The position numbers and the translations under genes are program-made. The notes under the pieces were generated by a model, which made no database searches, had not been told where the DNA came from, and saw only the letters and a program-made list of their open reading frames with translations. From positions 1 through 34,435 of the forward strand of contig JAURQT010000023.1 of assembly GCA_030835985.1 (NCBI GenBank): 34,435 nt of DNA, given 5' to 3'. How positions within the stretch are numbered: the first letter of the stretch is position 1; each line of letters opens with the position of its first letter. This document shows, in pieces, positions 15,914-22,842 of this stretch. Source of the DNA: Alphaproteobacteria bacterium. GTDB lineage: Bacteria > Pseudomonadota > Alphaproteobacteria > Puniceispirillales > Puniceispirillaceae.

Positions 15914-16687
15914 CTAGGATGCCGCCTGATCCGAATGATCATGCTCATGTTGATGGTCATGCTCATGTTGATGGTCATGGTCATGGTGATGGTCGTGATC
16001 GTGACGATAAAGCGCCATCACCCCATAGGCATCATCGCCAAAAAGGGCTTTATATTCCTGTGTTATCGCCACCTGTTCCGGGCTGCCCTGACAGCAAATA
16101 TGACCGTTCAGGCATACCACCCTGTCAGAGGCTGCCATCACCACATGTAGCTCGTGACTGACCATCAAAACCGCACAGCCACGCTTGCTTCGGGCGCGCT
16201 CTATTTGCTGGTAAAAGGCGGCCGCTGCCAGATGATCCAGCCCTCTGGTTGCTTCATCCAGCACCAATATATGCGGGTTCTGTAATAACGCCCGTGCCAG
16301 TAATACACGCTGCAACTCGCCCCCTGATAAATCCCGCATTTGCACCCGCAACAGCCCTGAAATTCCGGTAAATTCCAGCGTTTCCTGCAATAATTTTTCC
16401 TCTGCCTTCTGCGGCAGATTCAAAAATCGTTCTGCGGTAAGCGGCAAGCCGGCATCGATATGCAGCTTTTGCGGAACATAGCCAATACGCAAGCCCGGTC
16501 TGGTGACAAGCTGGCCACTGGCCAGGGGTACTGCCCCGATAAGGGCGCGCAAAAAGCTGGTCTTGCCGGCCCCGTTTGGCCCGACAATGGTAACTATCTC
16601 GCCCGCATCAATGCTAAAATCAAAGGGCTGTAAAACCAGCTTGTTATCCATTTTAACCGACAGGTTTTTTGCCTCGATTAACGCCAT
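15914..16687 (-). CDS. znuC: Zinc ABC transporter ATP-binding protein with His-rich tail
   Basis: The cytosolic ATPase that powers zinc import with ZnuB and ZnuA. Walker A is GPNGAGKT (36-43), the ABC signature LSGGE (120-124), Walker B ILVLDEA (140-146), and the H-loop histidine lies in MVSHELHV (about 178). The protein is 257 aa; the core ends near residue 228 and is followed by about 25 residues made almost wholly of His, Asp, Glu and Gln, a likely zinc-binding tail. The gene follows zur after 21 bases and precedes znuB by 21 bases. Expression should be repressed by Zur with zinc. Confidence 0.95.
   Translation of the reverse strand: MALIEAKNLSVKMDNKLVLQPFDFSIDAGEIVTIVGPNGAGKTSFLRALIGAVPLASGQLVTRPGLRIGYVPQKLHIDAGLPLTAERFLNLPQKAEEKLLQETLEFTGISGLLRVQMRDLSGGELQRVLLARALLQNPHILVLDEATRGLDHLAAAAFYQQIERARSKRGCAVLMVSHELHVVMAASDRVVCLNGHICCQGSPEQVAITQEYKALFGDDAYGVMALYRHDHDHHHDHDHQHEHDHQHEHDHSDQAAS
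15940..15993 (-). repeat. 18-bp tandem repeat encoding the ZnuC histidine tail
   Basis: Three consecutive 18-base units start at 15940, 15958 and 15976. The first two are identical (CATGCTCATGTTGATGGT on the plus strand) and the third differs at three positions. They encode alternating His with Asp, Glu or Gln. The array is in frame, so unit loss or gain would change tail length without breaking the gene. Confidence 0.8.
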
Positions 16688-16708
16688 CTTCTGCCCCCCC
16701 CTTCTCTT

Positions 16709-17176
16709 TTATCGGCAATCCGGACAGGTGCCGATGGCCTCGACCACACTTTCTTCTATCTGGAAATCTGCATCACTGGCGCGGTGATGCAAGGCCAGAA
16801 TAGAGCTATCGGACATGGTTTCGCTGACCGTTCGGCATTCACGGCAAATCAAAAAAGCCGGGTCATGCAGTGCGCCAATATGGGTACAGGCAATAAAGGC
16901 GTTTAGCCGTTCAATCTTGTGGGCAAAACCGTGGGCGACCAGAAAATCAAGATGCCGATAGGCCACAGGCGGCTGCGCACTAAACCCTTCGGTGCGCAAT
17001 CTGTCCAGAATATCATAGGCGCCCATCGCCTTATGCTCTTCCAGCAACAGCTCAAATACCCGCCTGCGGAGCGTGGTGAATTTCAACCCTTCTGTCTGGC
17101 AATAGGATTCCAGTGCGCCAAGCGCTTCTGCAACACATTTTACATGGTCATGTGTGTGAAAGCCTGAGCTGGCCAT
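16709..17176 (-). CDS. zur: Zinc uptake regulator, Fur family
   Basis: A zinc-sensing repressor. The N-terminal winged helix includes FTTLRRRVFELLLEEHKAMGAYDILDRL and the recognition region QPPVAYRHLDFLVAHGFAHKIERL. The C-terminal dimer domain has the structural zinc cysteines in ICREC and the terminal CPDC, and the metal site segment FIACTHIGALHD. I choose ATG 17176 (MASSGFHTHDH) over 17251 because AAGGGGGG lies just upstream and the extra 25 residues are not family-like; this gives 155 aa, normal for Zur. It is the first gene of zur-znuC-znuB, facing znuA across two Zur boxes, so it is probably autoregulated. Confidence 0.93.
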   Translation of the reverse strand: MASSGFHTHDHVKCVAEALGALESYCQTEGLKFTTLRRRVFELLLEEHKAMGAYDILDRLRTEGFSAQPPVAYRHLDFLVAHGFAHKIERLNAFIACTHIGALHDPAFLICRECRTVSETMSDSSILALHHRASDADFQIEESVVEAIGTCPDCR

Positions 17177-17254
17177 ATCCTGCCCCCCTTTTTTAAAGGT
17201 ATCGATCCGGGGCGTATTTTCGCCCGGGCCGATTTTAATTTGCCTAATCACTAT

Positions 17255-17269
17255 TGTTATACTATAACA
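17255..17269. promoter_or_regulatory. Zur box 1 (perfect palindrome)
   Basis: TGTTATA-C-TATAACA is a perfect 15-bp palindrome matching the alphaproteobacterial Zur operator pattern GTTATnnnATAAC. It is the zur-proximal site in the zur/znuA divergent gap. Confidence 0.9.
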
Positions 17270-17285
17270 TCAGGAAAAATAAAAC

Positions 17286-17300
17286 TGTTATAATATAACA
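17286..17300. promoter_or_regulatory. Zur box 2 (perfect palindrome)
   Basis: TGTTATA-A-TATAACA is a second perfect 15-bp palindrome, centred 31 bases (about three helical turns) from box 1 and ending 13 bases before the znuA start codon. Occupancy here would block znuA transcription or initiation directly. Confidence 0.9.
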
Positions 17301-17313
17301 TAGATTAAGAAAA

Positions 17314-18267
17314 ATGCCTCGTTCCTTCTCCTTTTTCCTGTTATCTTTCCTGCTCCTTTTCCCGCAAACCAGCTGGGCGAATTTGCGGGTAGTAACCGAT
17401 ATTACCCCGATTTACGGGCTGGTAGCACAGGTAATGAAAGGGGTCGGCACGCCTTCGGTGATTATACGCGCCGGCAGCGATCCCCATCATTATCAATTGC
17501 GCCCGTCCGAGGCGGCCAATATTGAACAGGCAGATATTATTTTCTGGATTGGCCCGGAATTAACCCCCTGGCTGCAACCGGCTTTTGACAATCTGGCTGC
17601 GGATGCAAAAATCATCTCCCTGATGAAGATAGATGGGCTTACCAGATTAGCCGCGGGCGCAGATAGCCATGTTCATCATCATGAAGATAAACATGATCAT
17701 GATGGGAAAAATGAAGCCGGGCATCACAATGAAGCCGGGCATGAAAATAGCGGTATCGACCCCCATTTATGGCTTGATCCGGAAAATGCGCGCATCTGGC
17801 TACAGGAAATAGCCCGAACCCTGTCCCTTTATGACCCGGAAAATGCTGAAATATACCGCGAAAATGCGCGCGCCGCTGACCATAAAATAGCCGGCCTGCA
17901 ACGCCGGATAGCCCGGATTATGGCCACAAGCCGCCTTATGCCTGTTTTTGCCCAGCACGCCGCCTTTGCCTATTTCGAAAACCGATTTGGTCTGGAAATA
18001 GCCGGCACGTTATATGACCGGGAAAATGAAGCCCCTTCCCCTGGACATATCGCAGAGCTGCATCAATTGACGAGAAACCTGCCAAAGGCCTGTTTGCTGG
18101 CAGAAACGCACCTTGAAAATAATGTGATTGCCTCTGTTTTTTCGAAAACAGACCTGCTGGTGATGGCGCTCAACCCCTCCGGAGCGGCCAATAGTCCTCC
18201 CCTTACCGCCTATAGCGACCTTATGGAGCGCCTCGCAAACGGGCTGGAGAAATGTTCAACACCCTGA
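17314..18267 (+). CDS. znuA: Periplasmic zinc-binding protein of the zinc ABC transporter
   Basis: The zinc receptor for ZnuBC. The 317-aa precursor has a signal peptide with cleavage probably after SWA (residue 22). Zinc ligands expected in the A-I family are His58 or 59 in SDPHHYQLRPS, His151 in GIDPHLWLDP and His215 in VFAQHAAFAYFENRFGLE. Between about 118 and 143 is a His/Asp/Glu-rich loop (VHHHEDKHDHDGK and more), the mark of ZnuA rather than manganese-binding relatives. It is divergent from zur, with both Zur boxes just upstream. The ribosome binding site is weak (AAGAAAA). Confidence 0.95.
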   Translation: MPRSFSFFLLSFLLLFPQTSWANLRVVTDITPIYGLVAQVMKGVGTPSVIIRAGSDPHHYQLRPSEAANIEQADIIFWIGPELTPWLQPAFDNLAADAKIISLMKIDGLTRLAAGADSHVHHHEDKHDHDGKNEAGHHNEAGHENSGIDPHLWLDPENARIWLQEIARTLSLYDPENAEIYRENARAADHKIAGLQRRIARIMATSRLMPVFAQHAAFAYFENRFGLEIAGTLYDRENEAPSPGHIAELHQLTRNLPKACLLAETHLENNVIASVFSKTDLLVMALNPSGAANSPPLTAYSDLMERLANGLEKCSTP

Positions 18268-18496
18268 CCAGCCGAGCGTAAATGAGCGGTTCTTGAAAAA
18301 ATATCAAATGCGGTAAACGTAATTTTTGATATGTATTTAAGGATAGATAAACAATCTTTCCTGCCAGCCATAATCAGCGTTTATGTCTGTATCCAGGATG
18401 CAACATCTTCTGGTTATTTGCTTGCACTTGCCTATGGTTTATTGTTAAGCAGAAGCGATAAGCCAAACCCCTTTTGATAAATTTGCTGCCGCGTCT
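18268..18496 (+). promoter_or_regulatory. Intergenic region before the tup genes
   Basis: These 229 bases are the longest gap in the window. I see no convincing gene, no strong terminator for znuA, no Zur-type palindrome and no good AGGAGG before tupB. It presumably holds the tup promoter, but I cannot identify one. Confidence 0.35.
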
Positions 18497-19213
18497 ATGT
18501 CTATCTTTCAAGAAGCATTATCGACCGCCTTTTTGCTGATCCTGCAGCGTGATGCCGATCTGATGGAAATAATTGGTTTATCGATGCAGGTCAGCTTGAC
18601 AGCGCTTTTTATTGCCTGCGTGCTGGGCTTGCCATTGGGCGCATTAATGGGATCACGTGAATTTCGCTTTAAACAGAGCTTGCGCGGCATTTTTAATGCC
18701 TTAATGGGCGTGCCGCCTGTAGTCGTCGGGCTGATTGTTTATCTCAATTTATCGCGTTCGGGTCTGTTTGGCGCTCTGGAGCTGTTATATACCCCCACCG
18801 CGATGATCATTGCGCAAGTAATATTAATCCTGCCGATTATTGCCGCCCTATCCAGCCAGATTTTGGAAGATTTACATGAAGAATATCGCGATTTATTCAG
18901 CAGTCTGGTGGTACCGCCGCACAAAGCCTTGCTGGCCTATATCATTGATGCGCGCTATTCCCTGCTGACCATTATTCTGGCCGGATTTGGACGGGCTATC
19001 TCCGAGGTGGGCGCGGTAATGATTGTCGGCGGAAATATCGACCATCTGACACGGGTGATGACCACCGCTATTGCGCTGGAAACCTCAAAAGGGGAACTGG
19101 CACTCGCTTTGGCACTTGGCATCATCCTATTATTGCTGGCATTGCTGGTGAATTTTGCCGCACAGCAATTTAAATCCTTTCAAACTGTCCAGCGTTATGG
19201 AGGAGGCAGATGA
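18497..19213 (+). CDS. tupB: Tungstate ABC transporter permease
   Basis: The inner-membrane channel of a TupABC-type tungstate importer. The 238-aa protein has about five to six predicted segments. Features of the family are LSMQVSLTALFIACVLGLPLGALMG, NALMGVPPVVVGLIVYL, and the ATPase-coupling region FGRAISEVGAVMIVGGNIDHLTRVMTTAIALETSKGE. Its stop overlaps the tupC start (ATGA). The start is ATG 18497 with no obvious ribosome binding site. Tungstate is preferred over molybdate or sulfate because of the permease type and the TupA-like protein encoded two genes on. Confidence 0.9.
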   Translation: MSIFQEALSTAFLLILQRDADLMEIIGLSMQVSLTALFIACVLGLPLGALMGSREFRFKQSLRGIFNALMGVPPVVVGLIVYLNLSRSGLFGALELLYTPTAMIIAQVILILPIIAALSSQILEDLHEEYRDLFSSLVVPPHKALLAYIIDARYSLLTIILAGFGRAISEVGAVMIVGGNIDHLTRVMTTAIALETSKGELALALALGIILLLLALLVNFAAQQFKSFQTVQRYGGGR

Positions 19214-19923
19214 GGTGTGCGCTTCTGCCCATTCAAATTGACCGATTATGGCTGAAGGCGCGCCACAAACCCCTGTTACGCGATATTTCTGTCACGATAA
19301 AAGGGGATGGAATCACCGTTATTATGGGGCCAAATGGCGCAGGTAAAAGCCTTTTCATTCGCTGTCTGCATGGATTAAGCCAGCCCGATAGCGGCGCGAT
19401 TAATTTTGCTGGCACGCCTCTTAATAGCGATATTCGCCAGCGGCAGGCTCTGATGTTTCAAAAGCCGATTTTGCTTAAACGCACGGTTCAGCAAAATCTG
19501 GCATTTGTGCAAAGCCTCCGTGCTGATATTCTGATGGCGGATATTGAAAGGGTGCTGGAACAGGTTGGCCTGCGCCATCTTGCCAAACAGCCCGTCAAAC
19601 AGCTTTCCGGCGGAGAACAGCAACGGCTGGCACTGGCACGTGCGCTGCTTCTCCGGCCAGAGATGTTATTTCTGGATGAGGCTTGTGCAAATCTTGACCC
19701 TGCGTCGGTGGGACAGATTGAAAGCGTCCTTTTGGAGGCCAGCAATAGGGGGCAAAAAATTATTCTGATTACCCATGATATTGCACAAGCCAAACGTCTG
19801 GCAGATGATATTGTGTTTTTGCATCATGGCCAGCTATGGGAACATAGCCCGGCAGATAGATTTTTCACCCGGCCAGCATCTGAACAGGCACAGGCATATT
19901 TGGACGGGCAAATCCTGATTTAG
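19210..19923 (+). CDS. tupC: Tungstate ABC transporter ATP-binding protein
   Basis: The ATPase of the tungstate importer. Walker A is GPNGAGKS (40-47), the signature LSGGEQQ (132-138), Walker B MLFLDEA (152-158), and the H-loop THD (about 188-190). Length is 237 aa, without the extra C-terminal MOP domain found in ModC, which fits TupC. It overlaps tupB by four bases (ATGA), with a strong GGAGGAGG just upstream, so translation is coupled. Confidence 0.9.
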   Translation: MRCALLPIQIDRLWLKARHKPLLRDISVTIKGDGITVIMGPNGAGKSLFIRCLHGLSQPDSGAINFAGTPLNSDIRQRQALMFQKPILLKRTVQQNLAFVQSLRADILMADIERVLEQVGLRHLAKQPVKQLSGGEQQRLALARALLLRPEMLFLDEACANLDPASVGQIESVLLEASNRGQKIILITHDIAQAKRLADDIVFLHHGQLWEHSPADRFFTRPASEQAQAYLDGQILI

Positions 19924-19959
19924 TGCCGGGCTGATTTAGTGCCGGGCTGACTTAGTCCC
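19915..19959 (+). repeat. 16-bp tandem duplication spanning the tupC stop
   Basis: CTGATTTAGTGCCGGG occurs at 19915-19930 and identically at 19931-19946, followed by a degraded third copy (CTGACTTAGTCCC). The tupC stop codon TAG lies in the first copy. It looks like replication slippage; no function is evident. Confidence 0.75.
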
Positions 19960-19983
19960 TTTTAGAGCAGAAAGTATGACCGA

Positions 19984-20805
19984 ATGAAAAAATACCTGTA
20001 TGCTGCCATGCTTGGCCTTGCTTTTAGCGCGATAGGGGTAGAGGCATTTGCCGGTTCTGCTACCTCGATTGTGGTGCAATCCACCACCTCAACCAAAAAT
20101 TCGGGCTTTTATGATCACCTATTGCCCATTTTCACCAAAGAGACAGGCATCCAGGTACATGTAGTTGCGGTTGGCACAGGGGCAGCCGTGCGCAATGCAA
20201 TGAATTGTGATGGCGATGTGCTGCTGGTTCATAGCCGTGCACGCGAAGAGGCCTTTATCCGTGAGGGCTATGCCCCGCGCCGCTATGATCTGATGTATAA
20301 TGATTTTGTGCTGATAGGCCCCGGCTCAGACCCGGCTGGCATTGGCGGGCAAAAAGATATCGCTCTCGCATTGAGACAGATTGCCCGCACCAGCGCAACT
20401 TTTGTCTCGCGGGGGGATGATTCAGGCACACATATAAAGGAGCTGGAATTATGGCGTAGCGCGCAAACTGACCCAAGCCAGCATTCCGGCGACTGGTATC
20501 GCGAGGCAGGAACAGGCATGGGCGCAACCATTAATATCGCGGTTGGCCTGGGCGGCTATACGCTGACAGACAGGGCAACCTGGATTAATTTTGCCAATAA
20601 AAGCGATTTCACCATATTATCTGAAGGCGATGAGGCGCTGTTTAACCCCTACGGGATTATGCGGGTCAGCGCCCAAAAATGTCCGTCTGCCAAAATAGAG
20701 GAAGCGCAGATATTTATCGACTGGCTGATATCGGATAAAGGCCAGAAATTGATCGCCAGCTATAAAACAGATGGAAAATCGCTGTTTTTTACCTATCCGA
20801 AGTAA
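19984..20805 (+). CDS. tupA: Periplasmic tungstate-binding protein
   Basis: The high-affinity oxyanion receptor of the importer. The 273-aa precursor has a signal peptide ending near AFA (residue 23). The TupA hallmark TTSTKNSG is at 34-41 and contributes to anion binding, followed by VVAVGTGAAVRNAMNCDGDVLLVHSR and SRGDDSGTHIKELELW, both characteristic. It lies 60 bases after tupC, last in the operon, rather than first as in the commonly described tupABC order. Presence of a dedicated system implies tungsten enzymes such as an aldehyde oxidoreductase or formate dehydrogenase elsewhere in the genome. Confidence 0.9.
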   Translation: MKKYLYAAMLGLAFSAIGVEAFAGSATSIVVQSTTSTKNSGFYDHLLPIFTKETGIQVHVVAVGTGAAVRNAMNCDGDVLLVHSRAREEAFIREGYAPRRYDLMYNDFVLIGPGSDPAGIGGQKDIALALRQIARTSATFVSRGDDSGTHIKELELWRSAQTDPSQHSGDWYREAGTGMGATINIAVGLGGYTLTDRATWINFANKSDFTILSEGDEALFNPYGIMRVSAQKCPSAKIEEAQIFIDWLISDKGQKLIASYKTDGKSLFFTYPK

Positions 20806-20900
20806 GCACCCGATAATGGATGGTGCTGGCCTTTGGTCATAGAACGCGATAGCATGACCCCTGACATCAGGGCTGTCTATAAAGGGGAATTGGGAACAAT

Positions 20901-22685
20901 ATGATGGATGATGATTTTCTGATTGCCGATATTCTGGCAAACACCCGGACTATTGCCATGGTCGGGGCAAGTGCCAATTGGAAACGCCCTTCCTTTTTTG
21001 TCATGAAATATATGCAAAAACAGGGCTTTCGGGTCATCCCTGTCAATCCGGGTCTGGCCGGACAATCCTTAAATGGCGAGAAGGTGTATGCCAGCCTGAG
21101 CGACATCCCTGATAAAATAGATATGGTCGATATTTTTCGCCGTTCAGAAGAATGTCCCGAACTGGCCAGCCAGGCAGCCGAAATAGGCACAAAAACCCTG
21201 TGGTTGCAAATAGGCGTGATGAGCGATATCGCCGAAGAAATCGCCGCGGCCAGCCAGATGCAATTTATCCAAAACAGATGCCCGAAAATTGAACATTCCA
21301 GATTATCCGGCCTGCTGGGGTTGGGCGGTTTTTATTCCGGGCTGTTATCTGCCCGCCGCGCCCCAAACCGCCAGCCCCCTGCCCCGACACGCGATGGGGG
21401 GTTTGTAAAATCCCGGCATATCGAAACCTTGAGCATTCATGCAGGTAGCCGCCCCGATGCGGCGGCTGGCGCGCGTATCACCCCGATTTATCAAAGCACC
21501 GCCTTTACCTTTGATGATGGGGATCACGCTGCCAGCCTGTATAATTTGCAAGAGCCAGGCAATATTTATGGCCGGCTATCCAACCCGACAACCGCCGTAC
21601 TGGAACAAAGGCTGGCCGCACTGGATGATGCGGTAGGGGCCTGTTGTGTGGCGTCTGGCCATGCGGCCCAGCTGGTCGCCCTGTATCCGCTGATGGCACC
21701 TGGCAGGAAAATCATTGCCAGCAACAAGCTCTATGGCGGGTCTATTACCCAGTTCACTCGCAGCTTTAGCCAGTTTGGCTGGCAGGCTGAGCTGGTAAAT
21801 GTGCATGACCCAAAGGCGGTAGCAGAGGCGGTGGCAAAAGAAGAGGTAGCGGTTTTATTTGCCGAAAGCCTGGCCAATCCTGATGGCAATGTATCGGATA
21901 TCAAAATGCTGGCAGATATCGCCCATGAGGCCGGCATTCCTCTGGTCATTGATAATACAATGGCAACCCCTGTGATGTGCCAGCCCGGGCATTACGGGGC
22001 AGATATTATCGTTTATTCCACGACAAAATTCCTGTCCGGACATGGCAATGCGCTGGGTGGGGCGGTTGTGGATATGGGCAATTTTGACTGGTTTGCCGGC
22101 CGCAATTATCCGGCATTAAGCGCGCCTGATCCGGCCTATCACGGCATTACTTTTGCTGAGACCTTTGGCAAGCATGGCTTTATCACCTATTGCCATGCCA
22201 ATGTGTTACGCGACCTTGGCGCAACCCTCTCGCCGATGAATGCCTTTTTGACGTTGACCGGTCTTGAAACCCTGCCGCTACGGATGCGCCAGCATAATGA
22301 AAATGCTGGCAAGGTGGCAGCTTTTCTGGCACAGCATGATAAAATATCGGCTGTTTCCTGGGCAGGCTTGCCGACAAGCCCCTATCACCAACTGGCCAAA
22401 AAATATCTAAAAGGCGGGGCAGGTTCGGTCTTTACCGCTACCTTGAAAGGCGGCTATGAGGCAGGCAGTCGTCTGGTTGCCAGCTGTAATCTTATCTCGC
22501 ATCTGGCCAATATTGGCGATACACGCAGCCTGATTGTGCATCCTGCCTCTACCACCCATCGCCAGTTAACCAGCGAGCAACGCGAAGCCGCCGGTGTGGG
22601 CGATGGCGTTATTCGCCTGTCTATCGGCATTGAGCATAGCGAGGATATTATTGCCGATCTGGCCGCCGCACTGGATGAGGTTTAA
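20901..22685 (+). CDS. Fusion: CoA-binding (YccU-like) domain + O-acetylhomoserine sulfhydrylase
   Basis: One uninterrupted 594-aa frame holds two proteins usually encoded separately. Residues 1-150 form a CoA_binding_2 Rossmann domain (TIAMVGASANWKRPSFFVMKYMQKQGFRVIPVNP, then KTLWLQIGV). A Pro/Arg-rich linker spans about 150-170 (ARRAPNRQPPAPTRDGG). Residues 170-594 are a Cys/Met-metabolism PLP enzyme: ETLSIHAG, ITPIYQSTAF, NIYGRLSNPTT, the PLP lysine Lys376 in VYSTTKFLSGHG, and LIVHPASTTHRQ near the end. The latter would make homocysteine from O-acetylhomoserine and sulfide. The start ATG 20901 follows GGGAA. Separate homologues are often adjacent in alphaproteobacteria (recollection), so fusion is plausible, and the linker argues against a sequencing error. 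Confidence 0.9.
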   Translation: MMDDDFLIADILANTRTIAMVGASANWKRPSFFVMKYMQKQGFRVIPVNPGLAGQSLNGEKVYASLSDIPDKIDMVDIFRRSEECPELASQAAEIGTKTLWLQIGVMSDIAEEIAAASQMQFIQNRCPKIEHSRLSGLLGLGGFYSGLLSARRAPNRQPPAPTRDGGFVKSRHIETLSIHAGSRPDAAAGARITPIYQSTAFTFDDGDHAASLYNLQEPGNIYGRLSNPTTAVLEQRLAALDDAVGACCVASGHAAQLVALYPLMAPGRKIIASNKLYGGSITQFTRSFSQFGWQAELVNVHDPKAVAEAVAKEEVAVLFAESLANPDGNVSDIKMLADIAHEAGIPLVIDNTMATPVMCQPGHYGADIIVYSTTKFLSGHGNALGGAVVDMGNFDWFAGRNYPALSAPDPAYHGITFAETFGKHGFITYCHANVLRDLGATLSPMNAFLTLTGLETLPLRMRQHNENAGKVAAFLAQHDKISAVSWAGLPTSPYHQLAKKYLKGGAGSVFTATLKGGYEAGSRLVASCNLISHLANIGDTRSLIVHPASTTHRQLTSEQREAAGVGDGVIRLSIGIEHSEDIIADLAAALDEV

Positions 22686-22842
22686 AACGCGCTATCTTGC
22701 CTGGGCCAACCAGCCTGCCTGCATCTTCAACAGCCTCGCCGCGCTGAAAACCGGCCACAGCTGTCCTAAATAACTGATCGTACCTAAATTTTTGTAAATT
22801 TTACCCGTTTAGAATGGGTAGTGTTACTCAGATTGGTTATCC
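22686..22842 (+). promoter_or_regulatory. Leader region of the Calx-beta protein gene
   Basis: This 157-base gap becomes AT-rich towards the gene. It contains a small hairpin TACCC-(9 bases)-GGGTA at 22802-22820, about 22 bases before the ATG. No good Shine-Dalgarno sequence is seen before 22843, so the hairpin or an unusual leader may influence translation. No clear promoter boxes are recognised. Confidence 0.3.

Noticed and set aside
15919-16161. Plus-strand ORFs opposite the znuC tail, including a Met-Leu-Val-rich one
   Set aside because: Their odd composition is simply the antisense of the His-codon repeats.
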